Origin: Varibaculum prostatecancerukia | GTDB taxonomy: Bacteria; Actinomycetota; Actinomycetes; Actinomycetales; Actinomycetaceae | Reading direction: 5' to 3' | Length of the DNA stretch: 64,000 nt | NCBI RefSeq assembly: GCF_943169825.2 | Contig: NZ_OW968402.1 | Coordinates: forward strand, 1,860,001 to 1,924,000 | Part shown: piece by piece, positions 7,979-15,838 of the stretch | Layout of the letters: every line of letters starts with the position of its first letter | How positions within the stretch are numbered: position 1 is the stretch's first letter | Notes under the pieces: generated by a model | What the model was told of the DNA's origin: nothing | Databases searched by the model: none | What the model saw: the letters and a program-made list of their open reading frames with translations, nothing else | Program-made: the position numbers and the translations under genes

Positions 7979-9483
7979 CTATTTTCCCTGTATTTTAGCT
8001 ATTTCCTTAGCTTCCAGCCCAAAATCTTTGCTAACCGCATAGATTTTGATATCCGCACCTTTGGGAACCTCGGCTTCTGGAAGGTAGAACCGATATCCAA
8101 AGTCATTAACGATTCGGTGAGAATCGTTAATAACCGACCGTCTGTATCCACGGTAATCGCGCACCTGGGAGTCCTTCCCCGGCATCGTCACCCTCGCAAA
8201 CACTTCTACATCAGCTTGACGATACCGGGCGGGAATAGTTCCATCGATCACCTTAAATATTCCGTTTTTCTTGAAACTAGCCTTGGTCTTACCTGCGGTG
8301 TCAATCAATTTATAGGGAGCAAGCGTACTCGGAGGGCTAGTCATCGCCGGCGGATCCGTAGCGAAAAATGGAATCAACCTTTCGGCTCGCTCTACCACCA
8401 AGATGTCTGGTTCTAAGGAAAAAGCGTAGGTAGCATCGTAGGGAATCAGCTTGGAATAGTGGGCACTAGCGAAACTCGGGGAAAGCACCGGTACCAGTGA
8501 GTTGCCGAAAGAGTCTCGGAACATAAAAAGATCCTCTTTCCCCTGCCCCCTCGTTTCGAAAAGATCCGCGGTGGTATCCGGCTTATCACCCAGGTACCTC
8601 CAGAGATTACCTTGGAAATCCTGGAGGTCATTTATTCCTTCCGCCCGCCAGTTCGGTTCGCTCACCGTGGAGGTAGGATCCTGCATCCTCTCGATGTCAC
8701 CTACGAATCCTTCACCCAGTTTCCATTGTGGATTTTTAGCCAGGTTCTCCACCTGCAACTGGTCTAGCAGATAGTCGGCACCGCTATATGCTCCCTTGTA
8801 ACTCCAGTGAGTGTCGGTTTTTTGATAAAGAACTTCCTTACTGCTTTTCAGCTTTTTCGTGAGATCCACGTAGGGAACGCCCAGGGAACCTAATCTGTTC
8901 TGCAAACGGTTTAGATTAGATTGCTCAAAATTTCCTGCCCGGTAACGACTGGGCATGAATTGCCCATAAAGGGTGTTCTTATTGGGCGCTAACGCCACCG
9001 CAAACTTGATGCCCTGCGCCTGCGCCTGGTCACCCAGAATCTTTAGGTTGGTGGCCGCATTGTCGATTCCGCGCGAAGAAAGTCGATTTACTCCCCGATA
9101 GTCATCGAGCGAATCTGCGTAAAACAGGTAACCATTTTTACCAATAACTACCTGATCGGTAAGTGCGGACGAGAATATCCCGCTTTTCAAGGTGCCGGCA
9201 GCTGCGATCATTTCCCCTCTAAAAGGAAAAGTTTTTTCCAGGTAAGTGCCGGCATCTTGTAAATAGTTGACATTTAACTCTCCGGAAGACTTAGTTAGGG
9301 AGGGCGCCGCAACCTTTGCTTCTTGCGAGGGCTCTTGCCATTTTTTATAGGGAGCAGGTGTGAAACTGCGGGAATCAACATCAGGCACAAACCAAGGGTC
9401 ACAAAGGTTAGCATTAGGCTGCTCTTTGCCCACCGCGCTACCGAGGCATTTTTTTCCTCGGATGAACCGTTGTTTTCAGTCAT
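7979..9483 (-). CDS. DHHW/AlgJ-type polysaccharide O-acetyltransferase, needs -1 frameshift
   Basis: The main frame (7979-9433) carries a SGNH-like catalytic domain: VIGKNGYLFY, ALAPNKNTLYGQFMP, the signature DTHWSYKG and RDSFGNSL. This is the AlgJ/AlgX-related family that moves acetyl groups to exported glycans together with an MBOAT partner, which is the next gene upstream. The cytoplasmic tail and membrane anchor (SLMLTFVTLGLCLMLIPAVS) lie in another frame, starting at ATG 9483 behind AGGAAG. The two frames join exactly by a -1 shift at A AAA AAT (9346-9340), giving about 500 residues. Whether this is programmed slippage, on/off variation of an A-run, a fixed mutation or a sequencing error cannot be told here. 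Confidence 0.8.
9340..9346 (-). other. Putative -1 frameshift slip site A_AAA_AAT
   Basis: On the minus strand the N-terminal frame reads CCT ATA AAA AAT GGC. Slipping back one base on the six-A run moves translation to AAA AAA TGG CAA, the frame of the catalytic domain. This is the X XXY YYZ geometry of bacterial -1 sites. One extra A in the run would also restore the frame. I see no obvious stimulatory Shine-Dalgarno upstream. Confidence 0.5.
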
Positions 9484-9501
9484 AGTTACTTCCTGCACCT
9501 C

Positions 9502-10959
9502 CTAGAACCTGAAATAAATGAAGGGGTGGTAGCCGCCGGCTGCCAAGATCAGCAGGTTAGCTGCTAGCAGCACCAGGGTTAGACCCAGGCTCCACACTCG
9601 GGTATCTACAGTAGCCGGCATATAGGTCGAGGAAGGGTTAGTGACCCCCATTTTCTTCCATAGTTTTGCTTGCGGAGACAGGACTTGAGTAACCGGAAGC
9701 ATAGCAATCAGAGCTATGGAGAAAATAGTTAGAGTCCATGGGTCTAGGTAGGAGAACGCCAGGGATCCGGCTCCCACGGTGGATTCGGTGTTGAAACCAA
9801 ACATATTCGCGTACATTTGCAGAGCTTGGGTAAAGCTATCTGCTCTGAACACTACGAACGATGCTACCACCACGAACATGGTGTAGAGGTGACCGGCCCA
9901 GTGCGGAAGTTTCTTCAGGGGCACTATTTCTTCGAGCATTAAAAATATCCCGTGGATTAACCCCCAGACCACGAAGGTCCAGGCGGCACCGTGCCACAGA
10001 CCGCAGAGCAGGAACACCGTGAACTTGTTTATAACTGTTCGCGCTTCGCCTTTGCGATTTCCGCCCAGGGGAATATAGAGGTATTCCAGGAACCAGGTGG
10101 ATAAGGAAATATGCCAACGACGCCAAAACTCTTGCATGGTGCGAGAGATATAGGGGTAGGTGAAGTTTTCTTGGAATCGGAAACCGAACATCGCTGCCAT
10201 GCCGATGGCCATATCGGAGTAGCCGGAAAAATCGAAATAAATCTGGAGAGCGTAGCAGATAGCCGCTAACCAGGCTGCGTAAAAATCTACTTCCCCGGAT
10301 TGGTTTCCATAGATCCCATCGACTACTACCGCCAAAGAATCAGCGACTATCACCTTTTTACTAAGCCCGACTACGAATCTGCGCATCCCACAAGCCACTC
10401 CGTTCAAAGTGAATGAACGCTGCGCAATCTGTTCTTCGATGTGCCGGTAACGCACGATTGGTCCCGCAATAAGTTGCGGGAAGAACGAGATATAGAGCAT
10501 CACCACGAAGGGATCCCGGGCGGCGGAGATTTTCCCGCGATACACATCTATTACGTAGGAGAGCGCCTGGAAGGTATAAAAAGATATCCCGATCGGTAAG
10601 GCTACTGCCCCGATTTTCAGGTCGAGCCCTAGCAAGGAATCGATGGTTCCTACAAACATCCCTGCGTATTTGAAGAACCCTAGCACTCCTAGGTTGAGAA
10701 CTAGCGCCAGCGTCAAGATGGCTTTTCGCCCTGCCGACGCTGCGTCCTCTTTCCTGGTGTCCAGTGCTAATGCCAGAGCCCAGTTCGCTAGACAGGAAAC
10801 CAGCATTAACAGCACATAGATGGGTTCCCCGTAGGAATAGAACAGGAGGCTGGCTAATATCAGCACTGCATTCTTTCCCCTTACCGACGGAATTATCAGC
10901 GTGAGGATAAAAACCGTCGGTAAGAAGAAAGATATGAAGAGGACAGTGCTAAAGACCAC
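9502..10959 (-). CDS. MBOAT-family acetyltransferase (AlgI/PatA-like)
   Basis: 485-residue polytopic membrane protein of the MBOAT family. These proteins pass acetyl groups from cytoplasmic acetyl-CoA across the membrane. Visible: the N-terminal helix FLPTVFILTLIIPSVRGK, GISFYTFQALSYVIDVYRGK, the conserved FPQLIAGPIVRY, FDFSGYSDMAIGMA, FWRRWHISLSTWF, and the catalytic histidine block LWHGAAWTFVVWGLIHG. It starts at GTG 10959 overlapping the TAG of the upstream gene, so it is coupled to it; the DHHW acetyltransferase follows after about 18 bp. The three genes look like one operon for acetylating a wall or surface glycan. Confidence 0.93.
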   Translation of the reverse strand: MVFSTVLFISFFLPTVFILTLIIPSVRGKNAVLILASLLFYSYGEPIYVLLMLVSCLANWALALALDTRKEDAASAGRKAILTLALVLNLGVLGFFKYAGMFVGTIDSLLGLDLKIGAVALPIGISFYTFQALSYVIDVYRGKISAARDPFVVMLYISFFPQLIAGPIVRYRHIEEQIAQRSFTLNGVACGMRRFVVGLSKKVIVADSLAVVVDGIYGNQSGEVDFYAAWLAAICYALQIYFDFSGYSDMAIGMAAMFGFRFQENFTYPYISRTMQEFWRRWHISLSTWFLEYLYIPLGGNRKGEARTVINKFTVFLLCGLWHGAAWTFVVWGLIHGIFLMLEEIVPLKKLPHWAGHLYTMFVVVASFVVFRADSFTQALQMYANMFGFNTESTVGAGSLAFSYLDPWTLTIFSIALIAMLPVTQVLSPQAKLWKKMGVTNPSSTYMPATVDTRVWSLGLTLVLLAANLLILAAGGYHPFIYFRF

Positions 10960-12698
10960 TAGTTAAGGGCTCTCTTATTGGCATCCCAGTAGTAGATCGG
11001 AGCGTTCCAGTAGGTCTTGTAGTAGAACGCCCAGCCACCTTTGGAACTCTTGTAGGCCATGTCTTCGTCGGTATCGAAAATATAGGTTGTGCCCGAAACA
11101 TCGATTTCATTCCAGCCGTGGGGAGCTCGCGCGTTCGCCACGTATCCGAGGCGGACTCTCGCTGATGGATACCCTAGCGCCCGGGCTATCCACTTGTAAC
11201 CGGCGGCAAAGCTGTAACAGTTGCCCCCACCGTTGGCGAAGAAATTCTTGGCGTATTGGATATCCCAGTTGCTTCCCCACGGATGTGACTTCCCGTGCGC
11301 ACCAATATAGTGATAGTTGTTTACCACATAGGCATAGGATTTGTAGAGGGAGTCATAGCGCCCAACTATGGACTCTAAGGTGGCGTCTAATTGAGCATCA
11401 CCCGAGCCAACGTAGTTAAAGTACATTCCCTTGGCTCGTAATGCCCTCACCGTCGAGTAACCAACTTTTCCATCAGGGTAAATACCATTGGCTCTCTGGA
11501 ATGTCTTAACACAGTTTTCCGTCATCCGTCCGAACCATCTGTCCGGTGTGAATTTACAGTAGGACGGATTCAGATAGGTGAGCGCTGTTTGCAACACTTC
11601 TACTTTATAACCGCTGGAACCATAGCCCATAACACTGATGTAGTTGACAGGCGGAATTATCCATACTGGTATTCCCGCTGCCCGCAGAGCTTTCGCGGTT
11701 GTCATCCCTACGCCCCCGTCTGGATAAATTCCGTGATCCCTCTGGAAAGCCTTCACCGCTGCAGTAGTACGCGCCCCGAATATTGAGTCAGCGTGAACGC
11801 CTAGGTATTGCGGGAAATACTTGTTTAAGCCCAATTGCAAATTTCTGGTAAAACTGCCACGCGATCCGGACCAGACGGTAGCTCTCCACCACTGCTGAGA
11901 GGGTGAAGGAGCTGCATAAATAGTGATAGGCACACCCCTGTCTTTACGCACGGCATCGGCAAACGCCTTATCTGCAATATTTGAATGAGATAGCCCTAGG
12001 TCGCCACGAATATCGGAAACGCATTTAGAGGTTGTTGCTCCAAAAAACGTGTCCACCCGCGGAATAACGCAATGCTCTGGATAAAATGCGGCTAGGTAAC
12101 CCTGCAAGCTCCGAACGATGGGGGTGTTTTGTTGCGGAACCAAATTAAAATTAGTGTTGATAGGGCTAGCAATCGCAGCTCTGATGCCCTGTTCTCTGAA
12201 CTTGGCCGCAGTAAGAAAACCATATACACCATCTGGCCTGCTAATACCAAGTTTTCTTTGTGCACAGTTTAAAGAAGCTTTAGTCTTTGCACCGAATATT
12301 CCGTCTGGCTTAAAAGATCCGCATTCTTTGAATTTCCCAACCAAGGTTTTTTGAAGATCTAACACTGCTTCCGAACGCATGCCCTGCCTTAGGAAGCTGC
12401 CGGAAATCACCGAGAATTGTTCTTCAGAGGCATCCGCTTCTTCCTCACTATCTTGAGATTGCCTAGAAGTAACTGTTTCACTTGGCGAACTGCTTTCATT
12501 TTGCGAATTGCTCACAGACGCATCTGGTGAAGCAGACGGATCCTGCTGACCACCTGCATTGTTCTCGGCCTCAGTTGTACTGCTTTCCGTATTCCCCTCA
12601 TTTGGAGCAGCGTATGCAGTCCCCTCTACTCCCCAGGATAATAAGAGAGCGAAGGTGGCTAACAGCCCCATTATCCGTTTTTGATTCCTGAGCAACAT
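10959..12698 (-). CDS. Secreted peptidoglycan-binding protein with transglutaminase-like domain
   Basis: 579 residues: a signal peptide (LLATFALLLSWGVEGTAYAA), an acidic Ser/Asn/Glu linker to about residue 95, four peptidoglycan-binding repeats of about 70-80 residues (each with a FGAKT-like core and GIYPDGGVG-like end, the second degenerate), and a C-terminal transglutaminase-like domain from about 440. Candidate triad: Cys in GGGNCYSFAAG, His in APHGWNEID, Asp in YIFDTDED. The repeats should hold it on the wall. The catalytic domain may cross-link, amidate or cleave peptide bonds; its substrate cannot be read from sequence. It heads the O-acetylation operon, so it may act on the same wall polymer. 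Confidence 0.85.
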   Translation of the reverse strand: MLLRNQKRIMGLLATFALLLSWGVEGTAYAAPNEGNTESSTTEAENNAGGQQDPSASPDASVSNSQNESSSPSETVTSRQSQDSEEEADASEEQFSVISGSFLRQGMRSEAVLDLQKTLVGKFKECGSFKPDGIFGAKTKASLNCAQRKLGISRPDGVYGFLTAAKFREQGIRAAIASPINTNFNLVPQQNTPIVRSLQGYLAAFYPEHCVIPRVDTFFGATTSKCVSDIRGDLGLSHSNIADKAFADAVRKDRGVPITIYAAPSPSQQWWRATVWSGSRGSFTRNLQLGLNKYFPQYLGVHADSIFGARTTAAVKAFQRDHGIYPDGGVGMTTAKALRAAGIPVWIIPPVNYISVMGYGSSGYKVEVLQTALTYLNPSYCKFTPDRWFGRMTENCVKTFQRANGIYPDGKVGYSTVRALRAKGMYFNYVGSGDAQLDATLESIVGRYDSLYKSYAYVVNNYHYIGAHGKSHPWGSNWDIQYAKNFFANGGGNCYSFAAGYKWIARALGYPSARVRLGYVANARAPHGWNEIDVSGTTYIFDTDEDMAYKSSKGGWAFYYKTYWNAPIYYWDANKRALN

Positions 12699-12783
12699 GT
12701 GTTTCGCCTCTTCATTTCTCTGCAGAGATGCTATTACAGTGAATAAGATTGTATCTAATTAAAAATCTTAAATCCACTATTAC

Positions 12784-13857
12784 CTATTGAGAGTAGAACT
12801 TCATTATTTTTTCTGCGCTGTCTAACCCCACATCCTTGAGATTCAAGCGTTCTACCGCGGGATCCATAAGTTCAAATGCCCACGAAAGCGTGGCGTCAAT
12901 ATTTGGAGTAGCGACCCCTATAAGTTTGCCAAGCTGGGCAATCTGAGAAAGTCCAAACGCTATATCTTCCTTAAAATAGCGCGATGAATAGTTCAAGCGA
13001 TACCCTTCACCATCTGCAATCATAGGAGAACCGATACCTTTGAATGCAGTAATTCCCCTAATCTTAGCGGTGAGTTCATCCTGGTTACGAGATTCGTAGT
13101 AGGCAGTTAAAGAAGGGACTAAATCCCCACCCACACTGGCGTATCCTCGTGCAACTTCCACAAGTTCTGTGTTCATCTTGAAAAAATAGTCCGAAGCTTT
13201 ACTACCCCAACCTTCATAGAAGGGAATATTTTCAGAAAAAGTGTTCCCCGGATTTTGCTCCGTAATTTCACGCAACCGAGATGAATGCAATATGGGATTG
13301 GACGCACCCAAAGAAATAGGCAGATACGTGGGCATCGTGCGCACAGGAACATGGAATAGTTCCTGCAGCAAATCACGCGCTCCTGCCTGTCTGGTCAGCT
13401 CAGCTGCTACCAGTTCTTTCTTTACACCTGAAAGCACTGCGCGATCGCCGTAACCAAATGAGCGGGAAATGAACATTACCCGCTGAAGACCAACTACGGC
13501 TGCCCCCTGTGCGAGCACCGGGTTAACAGTAAATTCTCGAGCACCATTGCCTGGAGATAACACAATGGTGTGCCTTTCGGCGAGGGCGTGTTGAGCACGA
13601 TTAAAGAAATCCTGCACTGCATAGACAGGAAGTGTCACTATGATGACATCGGAAAAATCGATAAGTTCAGCGGGATTGGAAGTTACAAACGCTAAATTTG
13701 CGGTGTACTCCTGCGAAGAAACCAAATCATGCACGTGTACTCGAGGTTTCCATTTAGCTGCTTGCCGGGTGTAAAGGGCAGTTTCATGCCCATGCCGCGC
13801 CAGGTAGCCTGCATAGACCGCCCCAGTATGGCCGCCTCCAACAATTCCAATGCGCAT
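12784..13857 (-). CDS. Opine/octopine dehydrogenase-like NAD(P) oxidoreductase
   Basis: 357 residues with an N-terminal Rossmann motif GIVGGGHTGAVYAGYLARHG and an IIVTLPVYAVQDF strand, followed by an all-helical C-terminal domain as in octopine/nopaline dehydrogenases and ketopantoate reductases. Enzymes of this family reductively join an amino compound to a 2-oxo acid. It starts four bases after the stop of the nucleotidyltransferase-PLP fusion gene, strongly suggesting a shared pathway. In this setting it could make an N-carboxyalkyl amino alcohol or amino acid that decorates the surface glycan; that is inference. Confidence 0.75.
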   Translation of the reverse strand: MRIGIVGGGHTGAVYAGYLARHGHETALYTRQAAKWKPRVHVHDLVSSQEYTANLAFVTSNPAELIDFSDVIIVTLPVYAVQDFFNRAQHALAERHTIVLSPGNGAREFTVNPVLAQGAAVVGLQRVMFISRSFGYGDRAVLSGVKKELVAAELTRQAGARDLLQELFHVPVRTMPTYLPISLGASNPILHSSRLREITEQNPGNTFSENIPFYEGWGSKASDYFFKMNTELVEVARGYASVGGDLVPSLTAYYESRNQDELTAKIRGITAFKGIGSPMIADGEGYRLNYSSRYFKEDIAFGLSQIAQLGKLIGVATPNIDATLSWAFELMDPAVERLNLKDVGLDSAEKIMKFYSQ

Positions 13858-13860
13858 CGG

Positions 13861-15693
13861 TTAAGCTATTCCTCCTAATACTTCCAGCAAGCGGGCATTG
13901 TCCTGGGTGGAACGAACCGCTAGCCGAATATATTGCTTACCGTCAAAACCCTCTTTTTCGGAAAGATCTTTTATGATCAGATCGTTTTCCAGACAGGCAA
14001 TAGTAAGTTCCTTTGAGCTGTGGGGAGCCAGCACCTCCGCGGTTACAAAGTTGGCTTGTGAAGGAATCACTCGCAGATAGCTAAGCTGGTTCAGATCTTC
14101 TACGAACTGCGCCCTCACCGCTTTTATTTTTTCTAAGGCAGCTGCGTAATCTTTCTGGTATTTTTCTTCTATTTGCAGATAGAACTCGGCAAAAGAGTTT
14201 ATGTTCCAGATCGACACGTCTTTCTTGAAACCTGTGATAGCTGCAGTATCCGAGCTCGCTAAGATTCCCAGACGCAAACCGGCAACCCCGTAACTCTTGG
14301 AAATGGATTTCATAATGAACAGGTGCGGATGGGAATCCAGGATTTCCTGGCTTAGCAGTGAATTGTCTTGACCTTCAGCAAAATCAATGAAACTTTCGTC
14401 AAGAACTAGAGTTATCCCGTTTTCTTCTGCCCAATCTGCCAGGCGGAGTGCATCTGCCTGGGGGATGAAGTTACCCGAAGGATTGTCAGGGTTAATCACA
14501 ATCAGAGCTTTTACCCGCTCTCCGCTGTCGGTTTTACCTTGTTCACTGCGTCCGAAAAACTCTATTAAGTCATCTGCGGTGTAGGAAAAATCCGGATTAT
14601 CTGCCTGGTAAATAACCGGTTTTTCCGGGCAGCGATTGGGGTATTCCTCGAAGGTGGGTCTAACTACTCCGTAGGGCATCGGCAGCTGCGCCATTAGAGA
14701 TTTAATTAGCTCTGCTGCCCCGTTCCCAACCACTACTTGTTCAGGCCGTAAAGCAAAATTCTTGGCCGCCAGTAAAGAGTTAACCCCCATACCAGAAGGG
14801 TAATCGGCCAGCAAGGAATCAAAGTTCGCTCGGATCTCGTCCTTCATCCGTTGCGGAGGGAAATAGGGATTGACCAGATAGCAGTAGTCCAGCATCTTGG
14901 GGTAACGCCAATATCCGCCGTAGCGGGATTCAAATAGTTTCTTGCGCTGGGCGGTATCGGGATGGAATATCGAGGATGCAATATCTAGATCCTGTACATC
15001 ATCAATCTCGTACCACTTTTGCCCATCTAGGCGTTTGGCTTTTATTCCCGGATCATCCAGGAGAGTAATAACCCGCAAGACCTGTTCATAGTATTCATTG
15101 CGCCCCAGCGCCTGAGTATAGGCATCTAAGAAGGGAACATAATGCGTGGTAGAGAATTCTTTAGAGAACTTATAAATATTTACCGTCTTGTAGTAAGAAT
15201 CTATGTCCCGATAAACAAATTTCTTGCCGGGGACGAAAGCAGAAATAGTGTCATCGTCATCGAGCTTGACGACCGTGCCATCCATCCAGGACTCGTATTT
15301 ATCAACTAGCGCTAAAGTTTTCCGGGGATCATCAAGAAGATCGTCTAGTACCCTATCTTCGAAAATCAGATCCGACTCTAGCAGCAGGGTGTCCTCTTCT
15401 AACAGCTTATCTTTGGCCAACCACAAAGAGTAGATGTTATTGGTCTGATCATAAATCGGGTTATCGACGAACTCTATTGGGGTAGAAATATCTAAGGTTT
15501 CAATATAGTCAATGAGCTTTTGGCCTTCGTAACCAGTCACAATAACTATTTTCGAAAGTGCCTTAGCGTCAAGCTGATGCAGCATCCGCTCAATCATGGT
15601 TACCCCATTGACTTTCACCATGCACTTGGTGTTGTTTGCAGTGAGATCTTTAAGACGGGATCCCATTCCTGCCGCCAAAATAAGTGCCTGCAT
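13861..15693 (-). CDS. Fusion: sugar-type nucleotidyltransferase + class I/II PLP enzyme
   Basis: 610 residues. Residues 1 to about 240 are a LicC-like nucleotidyltransferase: LILAAGMGSRLKDLTANNTK for nucleotide binding, then LLLESDLIFE with the metal aspartate. From about 265 there is a PLP-dependent fold-type I enzyme related to histidinol-phosphate aminotransferase and threonine-phosphate decarboxylase (CobD): GNGAAELIKSL, NPDNPSGNF, LDESFIDFAEG, and the Schiff-base lysine in KSISKSYGVAGLRLG. Such a fusion could make a phospho-amine or phospho-amino acid and activate it with CTP. LicD transferases at 18639 and 27701 are natural recipients. The exact substrate is unknown; phosphocholine, phosphoethanolamine, phosphoserine or a phosphonate are all possible. 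Confidence 0.85.
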   Translation of the reverse strand: MQALILAAGMGSRLKDLTANNTKCMVKVNGVTMIERMLHQLDAKALSKIVIVTGYEGQKLIDYIETLDISTPIEFVDNPIYDQTNNIYSLWLAKDKLLEEDTLLLESDLIFEDRVLDDLLDDPRKTLALVDKYESWMDGTVVKLDDDDTISAFVPGKKFVYRDIDSYYKTVNIYKFSKEFSTTHYVPFLDAYTQALGRNEYYEQVLRVITLLDDPGIKAKRLDGQKWYEIDDVQDLDIASSIFHPDTAQRKKLFESRYGGYWRYPKMLDYCYLVNPYFPPQRMKDEIRANFDSLLADYPSGMGVNSLLAAKNFALRPEQVVVGNGAAELIKSLMAQLPMPYGVVRPTFEEYPNRCPEKPVIYQADNPDFSYTADDLIEFFGRSEQGKTDSGERVKALIVINPDNPSGNFIPQADALRLADWAEENGITLVLDESFIDFAEGQDNSLLSQEILDSHPHLFIMKSISKSYGVAGLRLGILASSDTAAITGFKKDVSIWNINSFAEFYLQIEEKYQKDYAAALEKIKAVRAQFVEDLNQLSYLRVIPSQANFVTAEVLAPHSSKELTIACLENDLIIKDLSEKEGFDGKQYIRLAVRSTQDNARLLEVLGGIA

Positions 15694-15838
15694 TTGACCA
15701 GCTTTCTATCTATCGGTAGCTTTTGTTCGGTTTCTGATTCCCCAATCTTACCGAATCTGACCTCTTTTACCTCGGCACTTATCCGGCTTGTCTATGACAT
15801 AGTTAGACAACAACAATAACATTTGTAACAATGAGAAC

